A stretch of 64,000 nucleotides of DNA from Acidobacteriota bacterium (GCA_003222975.1 QHXN01000010.1:1-64000); one strand, 5' to 3'; positions 42,275 through 51,217 are shown, counted from the first letter of the stretch. Program-made: numbers and translations. Notes: generated by a model from the sequence alone, not told the origin.

Positions 42275-43276
42275 CTACAGCGGGACGCTCACCGTCTTCA
42301 TGATCTCGCGTAGGACTTCCTCGGCCTCCTCGCTGCGGCGGTGGAGCGACGAGGAGAAACGCGAGTTAACGACGAGGCGGTGCGCGAAGACGGGGAGGAT
42401 GAGGCGCTTGATGTCGTCGGGCAGGCAGTAGTCGCGCCCTTCAGTGAGCGCGAGGGCCTGCGCCGCGCGGAAGAGCGCGAGCGTGCCGCGGGGGCTGACG
42501 CCGAGGTCTAAAGTTTCCGAGTCGCGGGTGGCGGCGACGATGCGCATGAGGTAGTCAACGAGCGCGTCGTCAACCGAGACCGTGTGGACGGCGCGCTGCA
42601 ACTCGACCACGTCCTCGCCCGACAGCACCGGCCTCAACGCTTCGAGCGGGTCGCCGTGTTCGCGGTCGCGCAGTATCTCCTTCTCGATCTCGAAGGACGG
42701 GTAGCCGATGCGCAGGCGCAGCATGAAGCGGTCAACCTGCGACTCCGGCAAAGGGTATGTGCCGTGGTGCTCGATGGGGTTCTGCGTGGCGACGACGATG
42801 AAGGGCGCGCGCAGGTGATAAGTCACGCCCTCGACGGTGACGTGCCCCTCGGCCATCGCTTCCAAAAGGGCCGACTGCGTCTTCGGCGTCGTGCGGTTGA
42901 TCTCGTCGGCCAGCACGATGTTGGCGAAGACGGGGCCGTGCTTGAACTCGAACTCGCGCGTCCGCTCGTTGTAGATGGAGAGGCCGATCACGTCCGAGGG
43001 CAGGAGGTCGGAGGTGAACTGTATGCGCTGGAAGGCGCAGTTGATCGCCTGCGCGAGCGCCTGCGCCAGCGTCGTCTTGCCGACGCCGGGCACGTCCTCG
43101 ACGAGGAGGTGGCCGCCCGCCAAAAGCGTGACGATGGCGAGGCGGACGGCCTCCGCCTTGCCGCGTATGACGCGCTCGATGGCCGACTGCAAGCGCGCGA
43201 CCCGTTCGGCGGCCTCGACCGCCGACAGCAAGCCCTCCCCGTCCGCAGGTTGAAGATTTCGCATGCCCGCTACCAT
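42275..43276 (-). CDS. MoxR family AAA ATPase
   Basis: In this 333-residue AAA+ ATPase Walker A is HLLVEDVPGVGKTTLAQALA and Walker B is IVLADEINRTTPKTQSALLE. Sensor 1 is PFIVVATQNPIEHHGTYPLP, followed by ESQVDRFMLRLRIGYPS and SPRGTLALFRAAQALALTEG (sensor 2). MoxR ATPases act as chaperones for VWA/DUF58 partners; here the partner follows directly. Two starts (43276 and 43264) are possible. Neither has a ribosome-binding site, because a repeat arm ends four bases upstream. Confidence 0.95.
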   Translation of the reverse strand: MVAGMRNLQPADGEGLLSAVEAAERVARLQSAIERVIRGKAEAVRLAIVTLLAGGHLLVEDVPGVGKTTLAQALAQAINCAFQRIQFTSDLLPSDVIGLSIYNERTREFEFKHGPVFANIVLADEINRTTPKTQSALLEAMAEGHVTVEGVTYHLRAPFIVVATQNPIEHHGTYPLPESQVDRFMLRLRIGYPSFEIEKEILRDREHGDPLEALRPVLSGEDVVELQRAVHTVSVDDALVDYLMRIVAATRDSETLDLGVSPRGTLALFRAAQALALTEGRDYCLPDDIKRLILPVFAHRLVVNSRFSSSLHRRSEEAEEVLREIMKTVSVPL

Positions 43277-43280
43277 TCTA

Positions 43281-43407
43281 AAGGCAAAAGTAAAAAGGCA
43301 AAAGGCAACAGAAGGGGCGAACCCTGCGTGAAGCTAACACCATGTAAATGCCGAGCGGCGCAAGGCATTCTCTTCACTTTTGCCTTTTGCCTTTTTACTT
43401 TTGCCTT
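43281..43407. repeat. Perfect heptamer-period inverted repeat, AAAAGGC family
   Basis: The arms 43281-43308 and 43380-43407 are exact 28-bp inverted copies made of AAAAGGC and AAAAGTA units, separated by 71 bp. The left arm abuts the moxR start codon. The element lies between divergent moxR and the pilin gene. Confidence 0.92.
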
Positions 43408-43558
43408 CATTTGATGCCCGTGTGACTTGCGCGGTTCCGTATAGTAGAATTTTTCTGCCGGAAACATCGGCCCGCCGCCGCGCCGTCTCGAACGTGGCCG
43501 CTTTGTGGAACTCCGACCGGTGACACACGTGTACTCAAGGCAGTGAGGTTTTGAAAGA

Positions 43559-44044
43559 ATGAGAACGAACAGAAAGATTTTGGGCCGGCGCGGCTTCTCG
43601 CTCGTCGAGCTAATGATCGTCATCTCGATCATCGGCATCCTGGTCGCCATCGGCATTCCCGCCTGGCAGGCGAGCGTCCGCTCGACCAACGAGGCCGCCG
43701 CCATCACGCACCTCCAGCGCATCTCGACCGCGCAGGTGACCTTCTTCAACACCAAGAACCGCTCCGGCTACGGAACCTTCGACCAGCTCTCTTCGGGCGG
43801 CTACCTTGATAAGGTCTTCGTCGGCGACACGCCGCTCGTTGACGGCTACATCTTCACGATGACTCTGACGGCCAAGTCCGGCAACCAGCCGCCGGCCTAC
43901 ACCGTCAACGCCAACCCGCAGAAGCCCACGGGCCTGACGGCGACCGGCACGCGCTTCTTCTACAGCGGCTCGGACGTGGGCCGCCCGACCTCCAACAGCG
44001 AGAAGCCCGCCGGCCCCGACGACCCGCCCGTCGGCGGCGGCTAA
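43559..44044 (+). CDS. Type IV pilin-like prepilin
   Basis: This 161-residue protein has a type III signal: a basic leader MRTNRKILGRRG followed by FSLVELMIVISIIGILVAIG, with Glu at position +5 of the mature protein. The rest (RSTNEAAAITHLQRISTAQ, TFFNTKNRSGYGTFDQLSSG) matches the major pilin or pseudopilin fold seen in Acidobacteriota. The C-terminal tail PAGPDDPPVGGG is Pro/Gly-rich. It would be processed by PilD and assembled in a type IV pilus or type II secretion pseudopilus. No other pilus gene is nearby. Confidence 0.93.
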   Translation: MRTNRKILGRRGFSLVELMIVISIIGILVAIGIPAWQASVRSTNEAAAITHLQRISTAQVTFFNTKNRSGYGTFDQLSSGGYLDKVFVGDTPLVDGYIFTMTLTAKSGNQPPAYTVNANPQKPTGLTATGTRFFYSGSDVGRPTSNSEKPAGPDDPPVGGG

Positions 44045-44186
44045 AAGCGACCCCTTCATGCTCCATAAGCGCCGCGCGCGTGCGCCCAAGTCGGTAGTGG
44101 GGTAATAGTGTATTGCTGATGGGATACCGAACTACTGATAGAATCGCTTTGCGAAATATCAGATGGCTAACTTGGAGTGAGAGTCC

Positions 44187-44417
44187 ATGAGAGTAAATGT
44201 TTATGCTGAAGAATTGCCAATAGAACGTCGGACTGAACTAGTGGTGAAAACAGCAGAGACGGGCGTTGAGTTCCGGGGTGTTCGTATCTTTCTTCAGAGC
44301 GCTCCGGCTCTCCACGATTCAGAGATGGATGACGACCGTTCGGCAATAACCTTTTGGGGTGATCCCAAAGCGGTCGCTGCGCTCTTGCGAGAAGCGGCAG
44401 ATAAAGTCGAAGGCTAG
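44187..44417 (+). CDS. Small protein of phage-like or mobile-gene character, function unknown
   Basis: This 76-residue protein begins MRVNVYAEELPIERRTELVV and contains FRGVRIFLQSAPALHDSEMD, then DDRSAITFWGDPKAVAALL. I recall short proteins of this MRVNVYAEEL...DDRSAVTFW type in phage and island regions, but this needs a search. GGAGTGAGAG precedes the ATG. The stretch from 44090 to 44460 is clearly less GC-rich than the surroundings, and a tRNA gene follows. Both fit horizontal acquisition. Confidence 0.65.
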   Translation: MRVNVYAEELPIERRTELVVKTAETGVEFRGVRIFLQSAPALHDSEMDDDRSAITFWGDPKAVAALLREAADKVEG

Positions 44418-44467
44418 TTCGGGATAACAACACCCTAATACCCCCTACTACTCCCAAGCCATCCCGC

Positions 44468-44497
44468 TTGACGCTCGCGCGCCCGCTTTGTTAGCAT
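44468..44497 (+). promoter_or_regulatory. Putative promoter of tRNA-Val
   Basis: TTGACG at 44468-44473 and TAGCAT at 44492-44497 are 18 bp apart, with the -10 box 21 bases before the mature tRNA. The hexamers and spacing are identical to those at 34618. Confidence 0.6.
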
Positions 44498-44518
44498 CTC
44501 GCTTCCTTTAAACGGCAG

Positions 44519-44593
44519 GCCCGCTTAGCTCAGTTGGTAGAGCGCTCGCTTCACACGCGAGAGGTTTCGTTGGTTCGAGTCCAACAGCGGGCA
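44519..44593 (+). tRNA. tRNA-Val (anticodon CAC)
   Basis: A full cloverleaf is seen. The acceptor GCCCGCT pairs with AGCGGGC and the D-arm is GCTCAGTTGGTAGAGC. The anticodon arm is CTCGC-TTCACAC-GCGAG with anticodon CAC. The T-arm is GTTGGTTCGAGTCCAAC. The 3' CCA is not encoded. A terminator follows ten bases later. Confidence 0.97.
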
Positions 44594-44602
44594 TAACCAT
44601 GG

Positions 44603-44638
44603 CGGCAAAGGGTAATACTCCCTTTGCCGTTTTCTTTT
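44603..44638. terminator. Terminator after tRNA-Val
   Basis: CGGCAAAGGG and CCCTTTGCCG form a 10-bp stem with a 7-base loop, followed by GTTTTCTTTT. The glycosidase gene ends on the opposite strand at 44642, so the stem can serve both directions. Confidence 0.88.
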
Positions 44639-44641
44639 GCA

Positions 44642-47600
44642 TCACTTCGCCCACAGCGCCGCGTAAGCGTCGGCGAGGCGGTCGCGCCAGGCCGTGTAGT
44701 TGTGGCCGACTGCCGCCTCGCGGTAGGTGACGGGGTAGCCTCGCGCGGCGAGCGAGACGTTGACGCGGCGACCCACGTCCATGATTAAAGGCTCGAACCG
44801 CCCGGCGTCGAAGTAGAAGCGCAAAGGGTAGCGTCGGCGCGTCTCGTCGTCCAGTCGGGCGAGCGCGGTGACGACGCGCTCGTCGTCTATCTGGAAGGCG
44901 GAGGACTGGCCGCCGACGCGCGCGAACATTTCGGGGTGGCGCAGGGCCGTCCAGACCGAGATGACGCCGCCGAGGCTCGCGCCCAAGAGCGCGCGTCCTT
45001 CGCGTTCGGCGCGCGTGTTGAAGCGCGAGTCAACGAGGGGAACGAGCGTCTGTGCCATCCAGTCGGCGAAGCGGTCGTCGGCCCAGTATTCTTTGTTGCG
45101 CTCGACGGGGTCAATGAAGACGATGATGAAGGGGTCGAGCTTGCCTTCGGAGATCAAACGGTCGGCGACCTCCGCGGCGCGACCGAGTTCGATGAACTGC
45201 GAGCCGTCCTGAAGGTAAAGCACGGGGTAGCGTGCGCTGCCCTGCGCGTAAGTAGGCGGCAGATAGACTTGAACCTTGCGCTTGTCGTCGCCGGGCAGGG
45301 TTAATCTTTCGAGATGCCCGCGCAGCTCGTCGCGGCCCACGGCGTAGGGTGACGGGCGGTAGTCCGGCCCCGTGAAGTTGGAATTGAAGCCGCCGACACC
45401 GTTGTTGTTCTTGTTCGGGTTGAGCGGGTCGAGAATCCATCCGCCGTCGGCGATGAACTTGTATTCGAGGCGAGCGGCCACGGGGAACTTCAGGCGGATG
45501 ACGCGCGCGTTCGCGCCCGGCACTTCGCGCAGCACCAAGCCCGCGGGAGACCAGCCCGTGAAGTCGCCGACCACCTCGACGCGCTTCGCTTCGCCGCGAT
45601 AAATAAAAGTCACGTCCTCGCCTTCGACGAGCGGCGAGGTCTTTGCGGCCTTCACGCGCTCGGCGAGTTCGGGCGGGTAAAGGTCTCGGTCTTCCCTTTC
45701 CTTCTCCTCCTGCGTCAGCCCGCGGACGAGCGCGCGTTGAAAATAGGTCGCGCCCGTCGGCGAGATGGCGGCGATGACCACCGCCGTGTCGCCGCGCGCT
45801 ACGGTCACGTCGAAAGAGACATTGCCCTCTGCGTCAAGCTCCAACTCGCGCCGCTCCTCGCCGACGAGCGCGAAGACGCGCGCGCCAGGCGAGCGCACGC
45901 CGCCGACGACGCGGAAGGTCGAACCCGCCTGCGTGCGCTCTAAAATCTCGACCGCGGGAAAGTTGAAGGCCGCGGTCGCGCGCGGCGGCACGCCCTTCGA
46001 GTAGTGCGCGGCGACGATGTCGGGCGTGTCGAGGTTGCGCCCCTCTTGCAGGTTCGTCGCCAGTCGTATGAACTGCGCCATTGACCAGGCGAGCGGCGTG
46101 GCCGAGCCTGTGCCCTCGCCGAACTTGAGGTCAGGCCGCGGGCCTTCGGGCTTGTCCCAGACCTGTTCGGGGATCATTCCGCCTTCGTTAGCGAATCCCT
46201 TCATCGCGTCGAGACGGCGCGCGGCCTCTGACTTCATGCCGCGCGCAAGCTCATACTCGCCGCGCTCGCCCGCGAGCAAGGCCCAGAGATGCCCCTTGCC
46301 CGTGTAGTGGCCGTCCCAGTTCCAGGGCCGCCCGTCGTCCATCTCGCCGTAGCCGTCGTGGTTGTAGCGGTAGAAGGCCGCGCCGTTCGGCGTGTCAACT
46401 TTGATGACTTTATCAACGACGGCGACGGACTTGGCGACGAGCGGGTCTTGCGGCGCACGCACGCCGAGGCGGACGAGTTCGAGGAAGCCCGCGTCAACGA
46501 TCTCGCGCTCGTCGTAAGTGCCTCCGCCGTTGCCGACGTTGAAGGGTGCGCCGTCGTTCGGGTCGTCGTTGAAGGTGAGGCGGAGGTAGTAATTCTTGTC
46601 TCCATAAACGCCGGTAGTCGTCGCCGTCCAGCGCTCGACGTTGCGCGCGAAGTCGTCGGCGGCGGCGAGGTAAACATTGGCCGAGGTCTGGTCGTCGTTG
46701 CGGCGCGCGATCTCTGCGGCGCAAGTTAGGCCGGCGATCTCGGCGGCGATGGTCGAGGGCGAGTAGCCGGACTTCTCCTCCCAACGCTCCTGCGGCGTGG
46801 CGGGGCCGTGGCGGACGATGAAGTCGGCTGCCGGGCGGACGTGCTTCGCCCACGTCTCGTTGTCGGTGCGACCGAGTTGGTAGGCGAGGACGAGCGGGTA
46901 CGAGACCTCGTCCATCTGTAGCGACCCCCAGAAGGGCCGCCCGTCGAGCCAGGAGTTCTGCGGGAAACTTCCGTCCGCCTTCTGCTGGACGCGGAAGAGG
47001 TAGTCGAGCGCGCGGTCGGCGCTGGCCTTGTCGCCGAGAGCGTAGAATGCCGACGCGACCTGATAGAGGTCGCGCGACCAGACGAGGTGATAGCCGCCGA
47101 CGTTCGGCTCGTTCGCGTTCGAGCCGCCGCCCCACGGGATACTCAAAGAGGCGATCATCGCGCCGCGGTAGGTCTTGTCCTCATGCGCCTTCAGGACCAA
47201 CGCGGCCATTTCGTACTCGGCTTGATACTTCTTATCAACACGCCGCAAAGAATCCACGTAATCATGCCAGCCAGCCGCGTACTCGGCCCGCGCCGCGTCG
47301 AAGCCTTTAAGAAGCGACTGCCGCGCATTTTTCAAAGCCTCGTCCGGCTCTCTACCGAAGCCGAGCGCGAGCGTGAAGTGGTTGCTCGGCGGCTCGCGGT
47401 TGTCGCCGCCCAGTTTCAGCAGGGCGTCGGGAGGAAAGTAAGGAAAGACTTGGGCGAGTTGCACGACGTTGCCGTCAGCAGCGCGCGAGTAGATTCGTAA
47501 CTGTTTATTGCCTCGCCGCAACTCTGTGAGGAAGTCACTCGTCTCGAAGAAGCCGTTTGCCACAACGCCGAAACCTGAGAGCTGTTTCGGTTGCCGACTG

Positions 47601-48205
47601 ATGATGAGCGCCGAAGACTTGTCGGCGTCGCTCGAAAGCGCGTCAGAGCCGCCTTGCTGCGCCCACTGCGTCCAAGCCGAGTCGTGCATCCCGCTGTTGT
47701 TGAGCGAAGGGTCGTAGTAAACGTAAAGCTGCTCGCCGTGATGTGAGTCGAATTCAACATCAATCAGAACGGTCGGGCGCGCGGGATCGGTGACATATGT
47801 CTTGGTGATCGTGTAATCGCCACTCTTCGCCGTGTTGATTTGGCGGAAGGTGAGCGACTGCTGGTCAACGACTTCGACATGGTGCGTTGTGTCCTCCGCT
47901 TCCGTCTCGACGTGCTTGCCGTCGGCACTGACGACGACGAATTGGAGGACGCGCGTGTTCGCCACGTCAACGGTCGGGTAGTAAACCTCGGTCATCACGC
48001 CGTCGCGCAGCGTGAACCAGACCTTTGATTCGAGCGTGTTCGACGTGCCGACGGCGTCCTTGCCCGCGTTCGTCCACTGCGCGTCGTGGCCGGGCGCTCC
48101 GGGCGCGAGATTGTTGTCCGACGCGGCACTCTGCGCGCGCGGCGCGGCGGCGGAAGAGAAAAGGATGAGCGCGAGCAGGGCCGCGGGCGGCGAAAAAAAT
48201 TTCAT
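44642..48205 (-). CDS. Giant secreted GH15 glucosidase fused to CBM48 and an esterase domain
   Basis: This 1187-residue protein has a signal peptide (FFSPPAALLALILFSSAAA). Residues about 30-310 match the glucodextranase-type N-domain (KVWFTLRDGVMTEVYYPTVD). Residues about 330-760 are a GH15 (alpha/alpha)6 catalytic domain: GGYHLVWSRDLYQVASAFYA, QMDEVSYPLVLAYQL and GGMIPEQVWDKPEGP, which hold the likely acid and base glutamates. A beta region follows, then a CBM48-like domain (RVEVVGDFTGWSPAGLVLRE, about 870-960). The C-terminus is an esterase-D/enterochelin-esterase fold with GASLGG (Ser near 1077), Asp near 1133 and GHNY (His near 1168). It is the last gene after xylFGH and probably attacks alpha-glucans. 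Esterase fusion to GH15 is unusual. Confidence 0.9.
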   Translation of the reverse strand: MKFFSPPAALLALILFSSAAAPRAQSAASDNNLAPGAPGHDAQWTNAGKDAVGTSNTLESKVWFTLRDGVMTEVYYPTVDVANTRVLQFVVVSADGKHVETEAEDTTHHVEVVDQQSLTFRQINTAKSGDYTITKTYVTDPARPTVLIDVEFDSHHGEQLYVYYDPSLNNSGMHDSAWTQWAQQGGSDALSSDADKSSALIISRQPKQLSGFGVVANGFFETSDFLTELRRGNKQLRIYSRAADGNVVQLAQVFPYFPPDALLKLGGDNREPPSNHFTLALGFGREPDEALKNARQSLLKGFDAARAEYAAGWHDYVDSLRRVDKKYQAEYEMAALVLKAHEDKTYRGAMIASLSIPWGGGSNANEPNVGGYHLVWSRDLYQVASAFYALGDKASADRALDYLFRVQQKADGSFPQNSWLDGRPFWGSLQMDEVSYPLVLAYQLGRTDNETWAKHVRPAADFIVRHGPATPQERWEEKSGYSPSTIAAEIAGLTCAAEIARRNDDQTSANVYLAAADDFARNVERWTATTTGVYGDKNYYLRLTFNDDPNDGAPFNVGNGGGTYDEREIVDAGFLELVRLGVRAPQDPLVAKSVAVVDKVIKVDTPNGAAFYRYNHDGYGEMDDGRPWNWDGHYTGKGHLWALLAGERGEYELARGMKSEAARRLDAMKGFANEGGMIPEQVWDKPEGPRPDLKFGEGTGSATPLAWSMAQFIRLATNLQEGRNLDTPDIVAAHYSKGVPPRATAAFNFPAVEILERTQAGSTFRVVGGVRSPGARVFALVGEERRELELDAEGNVSFDVTVARGDTAVVIAAISPTGATYFQRALVRGLTQEEKEREDRDLYPPELAERVKAAKTSPLVEGEDVTFIYRGEAKRVEVVGDFTGWSPAGLVLREVPGANARVIRLKFPVAARLEYKFIADGGWILDPLNPNKNNNGVGGFNSNFTGPDYRPSPYAVGRDELRGHLERLTLPGDDKRKVQVYLPPTYAQGSARYPVLYLQDGSQFIELGRAAEVADRLISEGKLDPFIIVFIDPVERNKEYWADDRFADWMAQTLVPLVDSRFNTRAEREGRALLGASLGGVISVWTALRHPEMFARVGGQSSAFQIDDERVVTALARLDDETRRRYPLRFYFDAGRFEPLIMDVGRRVNVSLAARGYPVTYREAAVGHNYTAWRDRLADAYAALWAK

Positions 48206-48295
48206 TTCCCTTCACTCAAAGTATGAGTCTCCGTTCGCAGCCGAAGCGCGTGCGAACGGAGACTCGACTCTCAAACTCGTGTTCTCGAACCGGCG

Positions 48296-49543
48296 TTAGG
48301 ACTTGCGCCGACCGAGCATGTCGAAGCCGACCGCGGCGACGAGTACCGCACCCTTGACGATGTACTGCGTGTAGTTCTCGACGTTGAGGAGCGACATGCC
48401 GTTATCCAGGCTCGCCATGATGAGCGCGCCGACGACCGCGCCCGACACGGTTCCGCGTCCGCCCATCAGAGAAGTCCCGCCGATGACGCACGCCGCAATC
48501 GCGTCCAGCTCCATGTAAGTGCCCGCGTCGGGCGAGGCGCTCCCGACGCGCGCCGTGTGCAGGAGCGAGGCCACGCCGACGAGGAGGCCGAGGACGCCGA
48601 AGGCCGCGAGAATGTAGCGGCGGATGTTGATGCCGGAGAGGCGCGCGGCGTCGGGGTTGCCGCCGATGGCGTAGAGGTAACGACCGAAGGTCGTGTTCTG
48701 CGTCAGGAACGCGCCGAGGATGGCGACGGCCAGGAGGACGAGGACGGGGACGGGGACGCCGCCGCCCGCGTTCATCAGGTAGATGAAGGCGATGATGAGC
48801 ACCACCGGGATGACGATGCGTGCGGCGGTCGCGCCCGCGCCCAGCATCGTCAGCCCGTGGCGTCGGCGCGCGCGGTTGCGGCTGAACGTCGTCCACACGA
48901 CCGCAAGGATCGCCAGCGCCGCCAGCACAAGCCCCGCCGCCTGCGGGACTTTGCCGACGCCCAGTTCCCTGAAGAAAGGTATGCGGACGGGGATCGTCGC
49001 GCCCTTACTCAGGCCGAGTATGACGCCGCGCCACGCGAGCAGTCCGCCGAGCGTGACGATGAAGGCCGGGATGTTCGCGTAGGCCACGAGCGCGCCCTGA
49101 AACACCCCGATGACGACGCCGAGGACGAGTGCCGCGCCGAGCGCGCCCGTCAGCCCGCCGGGGTCTTGCGCCATCGCCGCCACACCGCCCGCGAGTCCGA
49201 CGAGGGAGCCGACCGACAGGTCAATCTGTCCCGCCACGATGACCATCAACATCCCGACCGCCAGCACGCCCGTCACGGACATCTGCTGGAGGAGGTTCGA
49301 GAAGTTGCCCGGAGACAGGAAGATTCCGTATGGGTACGTCGGGTTGATGCCCATCGTCTTCCACTGGAAGAAGAGCCAGATGGCGACGAGCGCGAAGATC
49401 ATCGTGTAGGCGCGCAAGCTTTCGGTCGGGAGGCGGAAGCGCCCCTCGCGCGCCTCCACACCTTCCGGCACCGCGCCGGGCGGCGACACGTCGGCAGTCG
49501 TCAGCGGTCGCTTCACGTCTGGCTCGTTGGCTGGATGTGACAT
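48296..49543 (-). CDS. xylH: Sugar ABC transporter permease (XylH type)
   Basis: This 415-residue inner-membrane permease of the ribose/xylose/monosaccharide ABC class has about ten hydrophobic segments. Conserved parts include GVLAVGMLMVIVAGQIDLSV, GSLVGLAGGVAAMAQDPGG, NIPAFIVTLGGLLAWRGVIL, TFGRYLYAIGGNPDAARLSG (the EAA-like loop), and CVIGGTSLMGGRGTVSGAVV. It is longer than RbsC, with a loop of about 60 residues after the MARRRHG-like segment, as in XylH. It follows xylG by 45 bp and precedes the GH15 fusion by 90 bp. Confidence 0.94.
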   Translation of the reverse strand: MSHPANEPDVKRPLTTADVSPPGAVPEGVEAREGRFRLPTESLRAYTMIFALVAIWLFFQWKTMGINPTYPYGIFLSPGNFSNLLQQMSVTGVLAVGMLMVIVAGQIDLSVGSLVGLAGGVAAMAQDPGGLTGALGAALVLGVVIGVFQGALVAYANIPAFIVTLGGLLAWRGVILGLSKGATIPVRIPFFRELGVGKVPQAAGLVLAALAILAVVWTTFSRNRARRRHGLTMLGAGATAARIVIPVVLIIAFIYLMNAGGGVPVPVLVLLAVAILGAFLTQNTTFGRYLYAIGGNPDAARLSGINIRRYILAAFGVLGLLVGVASLLHTARVGSASPDAGTYMELDAIAACVIGGTSLMGGRGTVSGAVVGALIMASLDNGMSLLNVENYTQYIVKGAVLVAAVGFDMLGRRKS

Positions 49544-49588
49544 AAGAGAAGCTCCGAATCAATGGCCCTTCATTCGTCGAGCTTACAA

Positions 49589-51112
49589 CTAAGCCGCGCG
49601 CCGCGTGTGCCCGGTCGCGCAGGCCATGACGGCTTCGGGCGTCGCTTCGGTACGCTTGAACTCGCCGGTGACGCGGCCCTCGTGCAGGACGAGCACGCGG
49701 TCGGAGAGGCCGAGCACTTCGGGCAGTTCCGAGGAGACGAGCACGATGGCGAGTCCTTCTTGCGCGAGGCGGTTGATGTGGCCGTAGATTTCCTGCTTCG
49801 CGCCCACGTCTATGCCGCGCGTCGGCTCGTCAAGGAAAAGCACGCGCGGGTTCGTCAGGAGCCACTTGGCGAGGACGACCTTCTGCTGGTTGCCGCCGCT
49901 GAGCGTCCCGGCGACGGTGAAGACGGAGTTGGCCTTCACTCTCAGGTCTTTCATCGCGCGCCCGCCCGCGGCGGCTTCGGCGTCCACGTCCGTCACGAAG
50001 CGGCCCGACAGGCGCGGCAGGCCCGCGAGCGTCATGTTGTTGAGGATGGTCTGGTCAAGGACGAGGCCGAAGCGCTTGCGGTCTTCCGTGACGAAGCCGA
50101 CGCCGTAGGCGATGGCGTCGGACGGTCGCCTGATGTGCACGCGCTCGCCGGCGACGTAAACCTCGCCGGTCGTGCGCCCAGGGTGCGCGCCGAAGACCGC
50201 CATCAGGAGGTCGCTGCGGCCCGCGCCCATCAGGCCGGCGATTCCGAGCACCTCGCCGCGGCGCACCTTGAAGCTCACGTCCTTGACCAGGAGCTTGCCG
50301 CGCACGTTCGGGTCTTCCACGGTCATGTTGCGGACTTCAAAGATTTCGTCGCCGTGCTCGTGCGTGGCTTCGGGGAAGATGTCGCCGACCTCGCGGCCCA
50401 CCATGCGCGCGATGACGCGCGGCTCGTCGAGCGCCGACGTTGGTTCCGTGCCCACGGTGCGCCCGTCGCGCAAGACCGTGATGCGGTCGGACATGCTGAA
50501 AACCTCGTCGAGCTTGTGCGAGATGTAGATCATGCCGACGCCGCGCGCGCGTAAGCGGTTGATGATTCGGAAGAGCGTCTCGACCTCGGCGTCGGTGAGC
50601 GCGGCGGTCGGTTCGTCTAAAACGAGGATGCGCGCCTCCTGCGAGAGCGCCTTCGCGATTTCGACTAGCTGCTGCTGCCCGATGCCGAGGTGGCCGACGG
50701 GCGTGCGCGGGTCGAGCGGCAGTTGCACCTCGTCGAGAAGTTTCTGCGCGCGGCTGTAGAGTTCTTCCCAGCGTATGACGCCGAAAGTGCGCGGCTCGCG
50801 ACCGAGGAAGATGTTCTCGCCGATGGTCAGCTCCTTGATGAGCGAAAGCTCCTGGAAGATGACCGCGATGCCGGCGTTCTCGGCCTCGCGCACGCTGTGG
50901 AACTGGCGCACCCGCCCGTCAATGACGACCTCGCCGCCGTAACTCCCGAACGGATAGACGCCGCCCAAGACCTTCATCAGCGTTGACTTCCCCGCCCCGT
51001 TCTCGCCGACGAGCGCGTGCAGTTCGCCCGCGTAGAGGTCGAACGACACGCCGTCTAGGGCGCGCACGCCCGGAAACGTCTTCGTGATGTCGCGCATCTC
51101 CAGTAAAGACAT
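49589..51112 (-). CDS. xylG: Sugar ABC transporter ATP-binding protein (XylG type)
   Basis: This 507-residue double-ATPase powers monosaccharide import. First half: Walker A LVGENGAGKSTLMKVLGGVY, signature HLGIGQQQLVEIAKALS and Walker B ILVLDEPTAALTDAE. Second half: the degenerate loop GIAGLMGAGRSDLLMAVFG, signature GTLSGGNQQKVVLAKWLLTN, and VLFLDEPTRGIDVGAKQEIY. The pattern (canonical first, degenerate second Walker A) is normal for RbsA/XylG/MglA. The start codon lies directly beside an inverted-repeat arm, so there is no usual ribosome-binding site; coupling to xylF, whose stop is four bases upstream, is likely. Confidence 0.95.
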   Translation of the reverse strand: MSLLEMRDITKTFPGVRALDGVSFDLYAGELHALVGENGAGKSTLMKVLGGVYPFGSYGGEVVIDGRVRQFHSVREAENAGIAVIFQELSLIKELTIGENIFLGREPRTFGVIRWEELYSRAQKLLDEVQLPLDPRTPVGHLGIGQQQLVEIAKALSQEARILVLDEPTAALTDAEVETLFRIINRLRARGVGMIYISHKLDEVFSMSDRITVLRDGRTVGTEPTSALDEPRVIARMVGREVGDIFPEATHEHGDEIFEVRNMTVEDPNVRGKLLVKDVSFKVRRGEVLGIAGLMGAGRSDLLMAVFGAHPGRTTGEVYVAGERVHIRRPSDAIAYGVGFVTEDRKRFGLVLDQTILNNMTLAGLPRLSGRFVTDVDAEAAAGGRAMKDLRVKANSVFTVAGTLSGGNQQKVVLAKWLLTNPRVLFLDEPTRGIDVGAKQEIYGHINRLAQEGLAIVLVSSELPEVLGLSDRVLVLHEGRVTGEFKRTEATPEAVMACATGHTRRAA

Positions 51113-51113
51113 G

Positions 51114-51217
51114 GTTCAAAGTTCCAAGTTCAAAAGTTCAAAGTTGGAAGCCGAGGCAAGGAAGCCAAAGATCAGAGCAAGGGCTGAACTTTGAACCTTG
51201 AACTTGGAACTTTGAAC
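51114..51217. repeat. Heptamer-period inverted repeat, GTTCAAA family, within the xylF-xylG junction
   Basis: The arms 51114-51145 and 51187-51217 are inverted copies with one substitution and one single-base length difference. The units are GTTCAAA, GTTCCAA, GTTCAAA. The element encodes the last 34 or so residues of xylF and contains its stop codon. Confidence 0.9.

Noticed and set aside
43411-43558. Sigma-54 promoter for the pilin gene
   Set aside because: No GG-N10-GC type -24/-12 element of adequate quality was found upstream.
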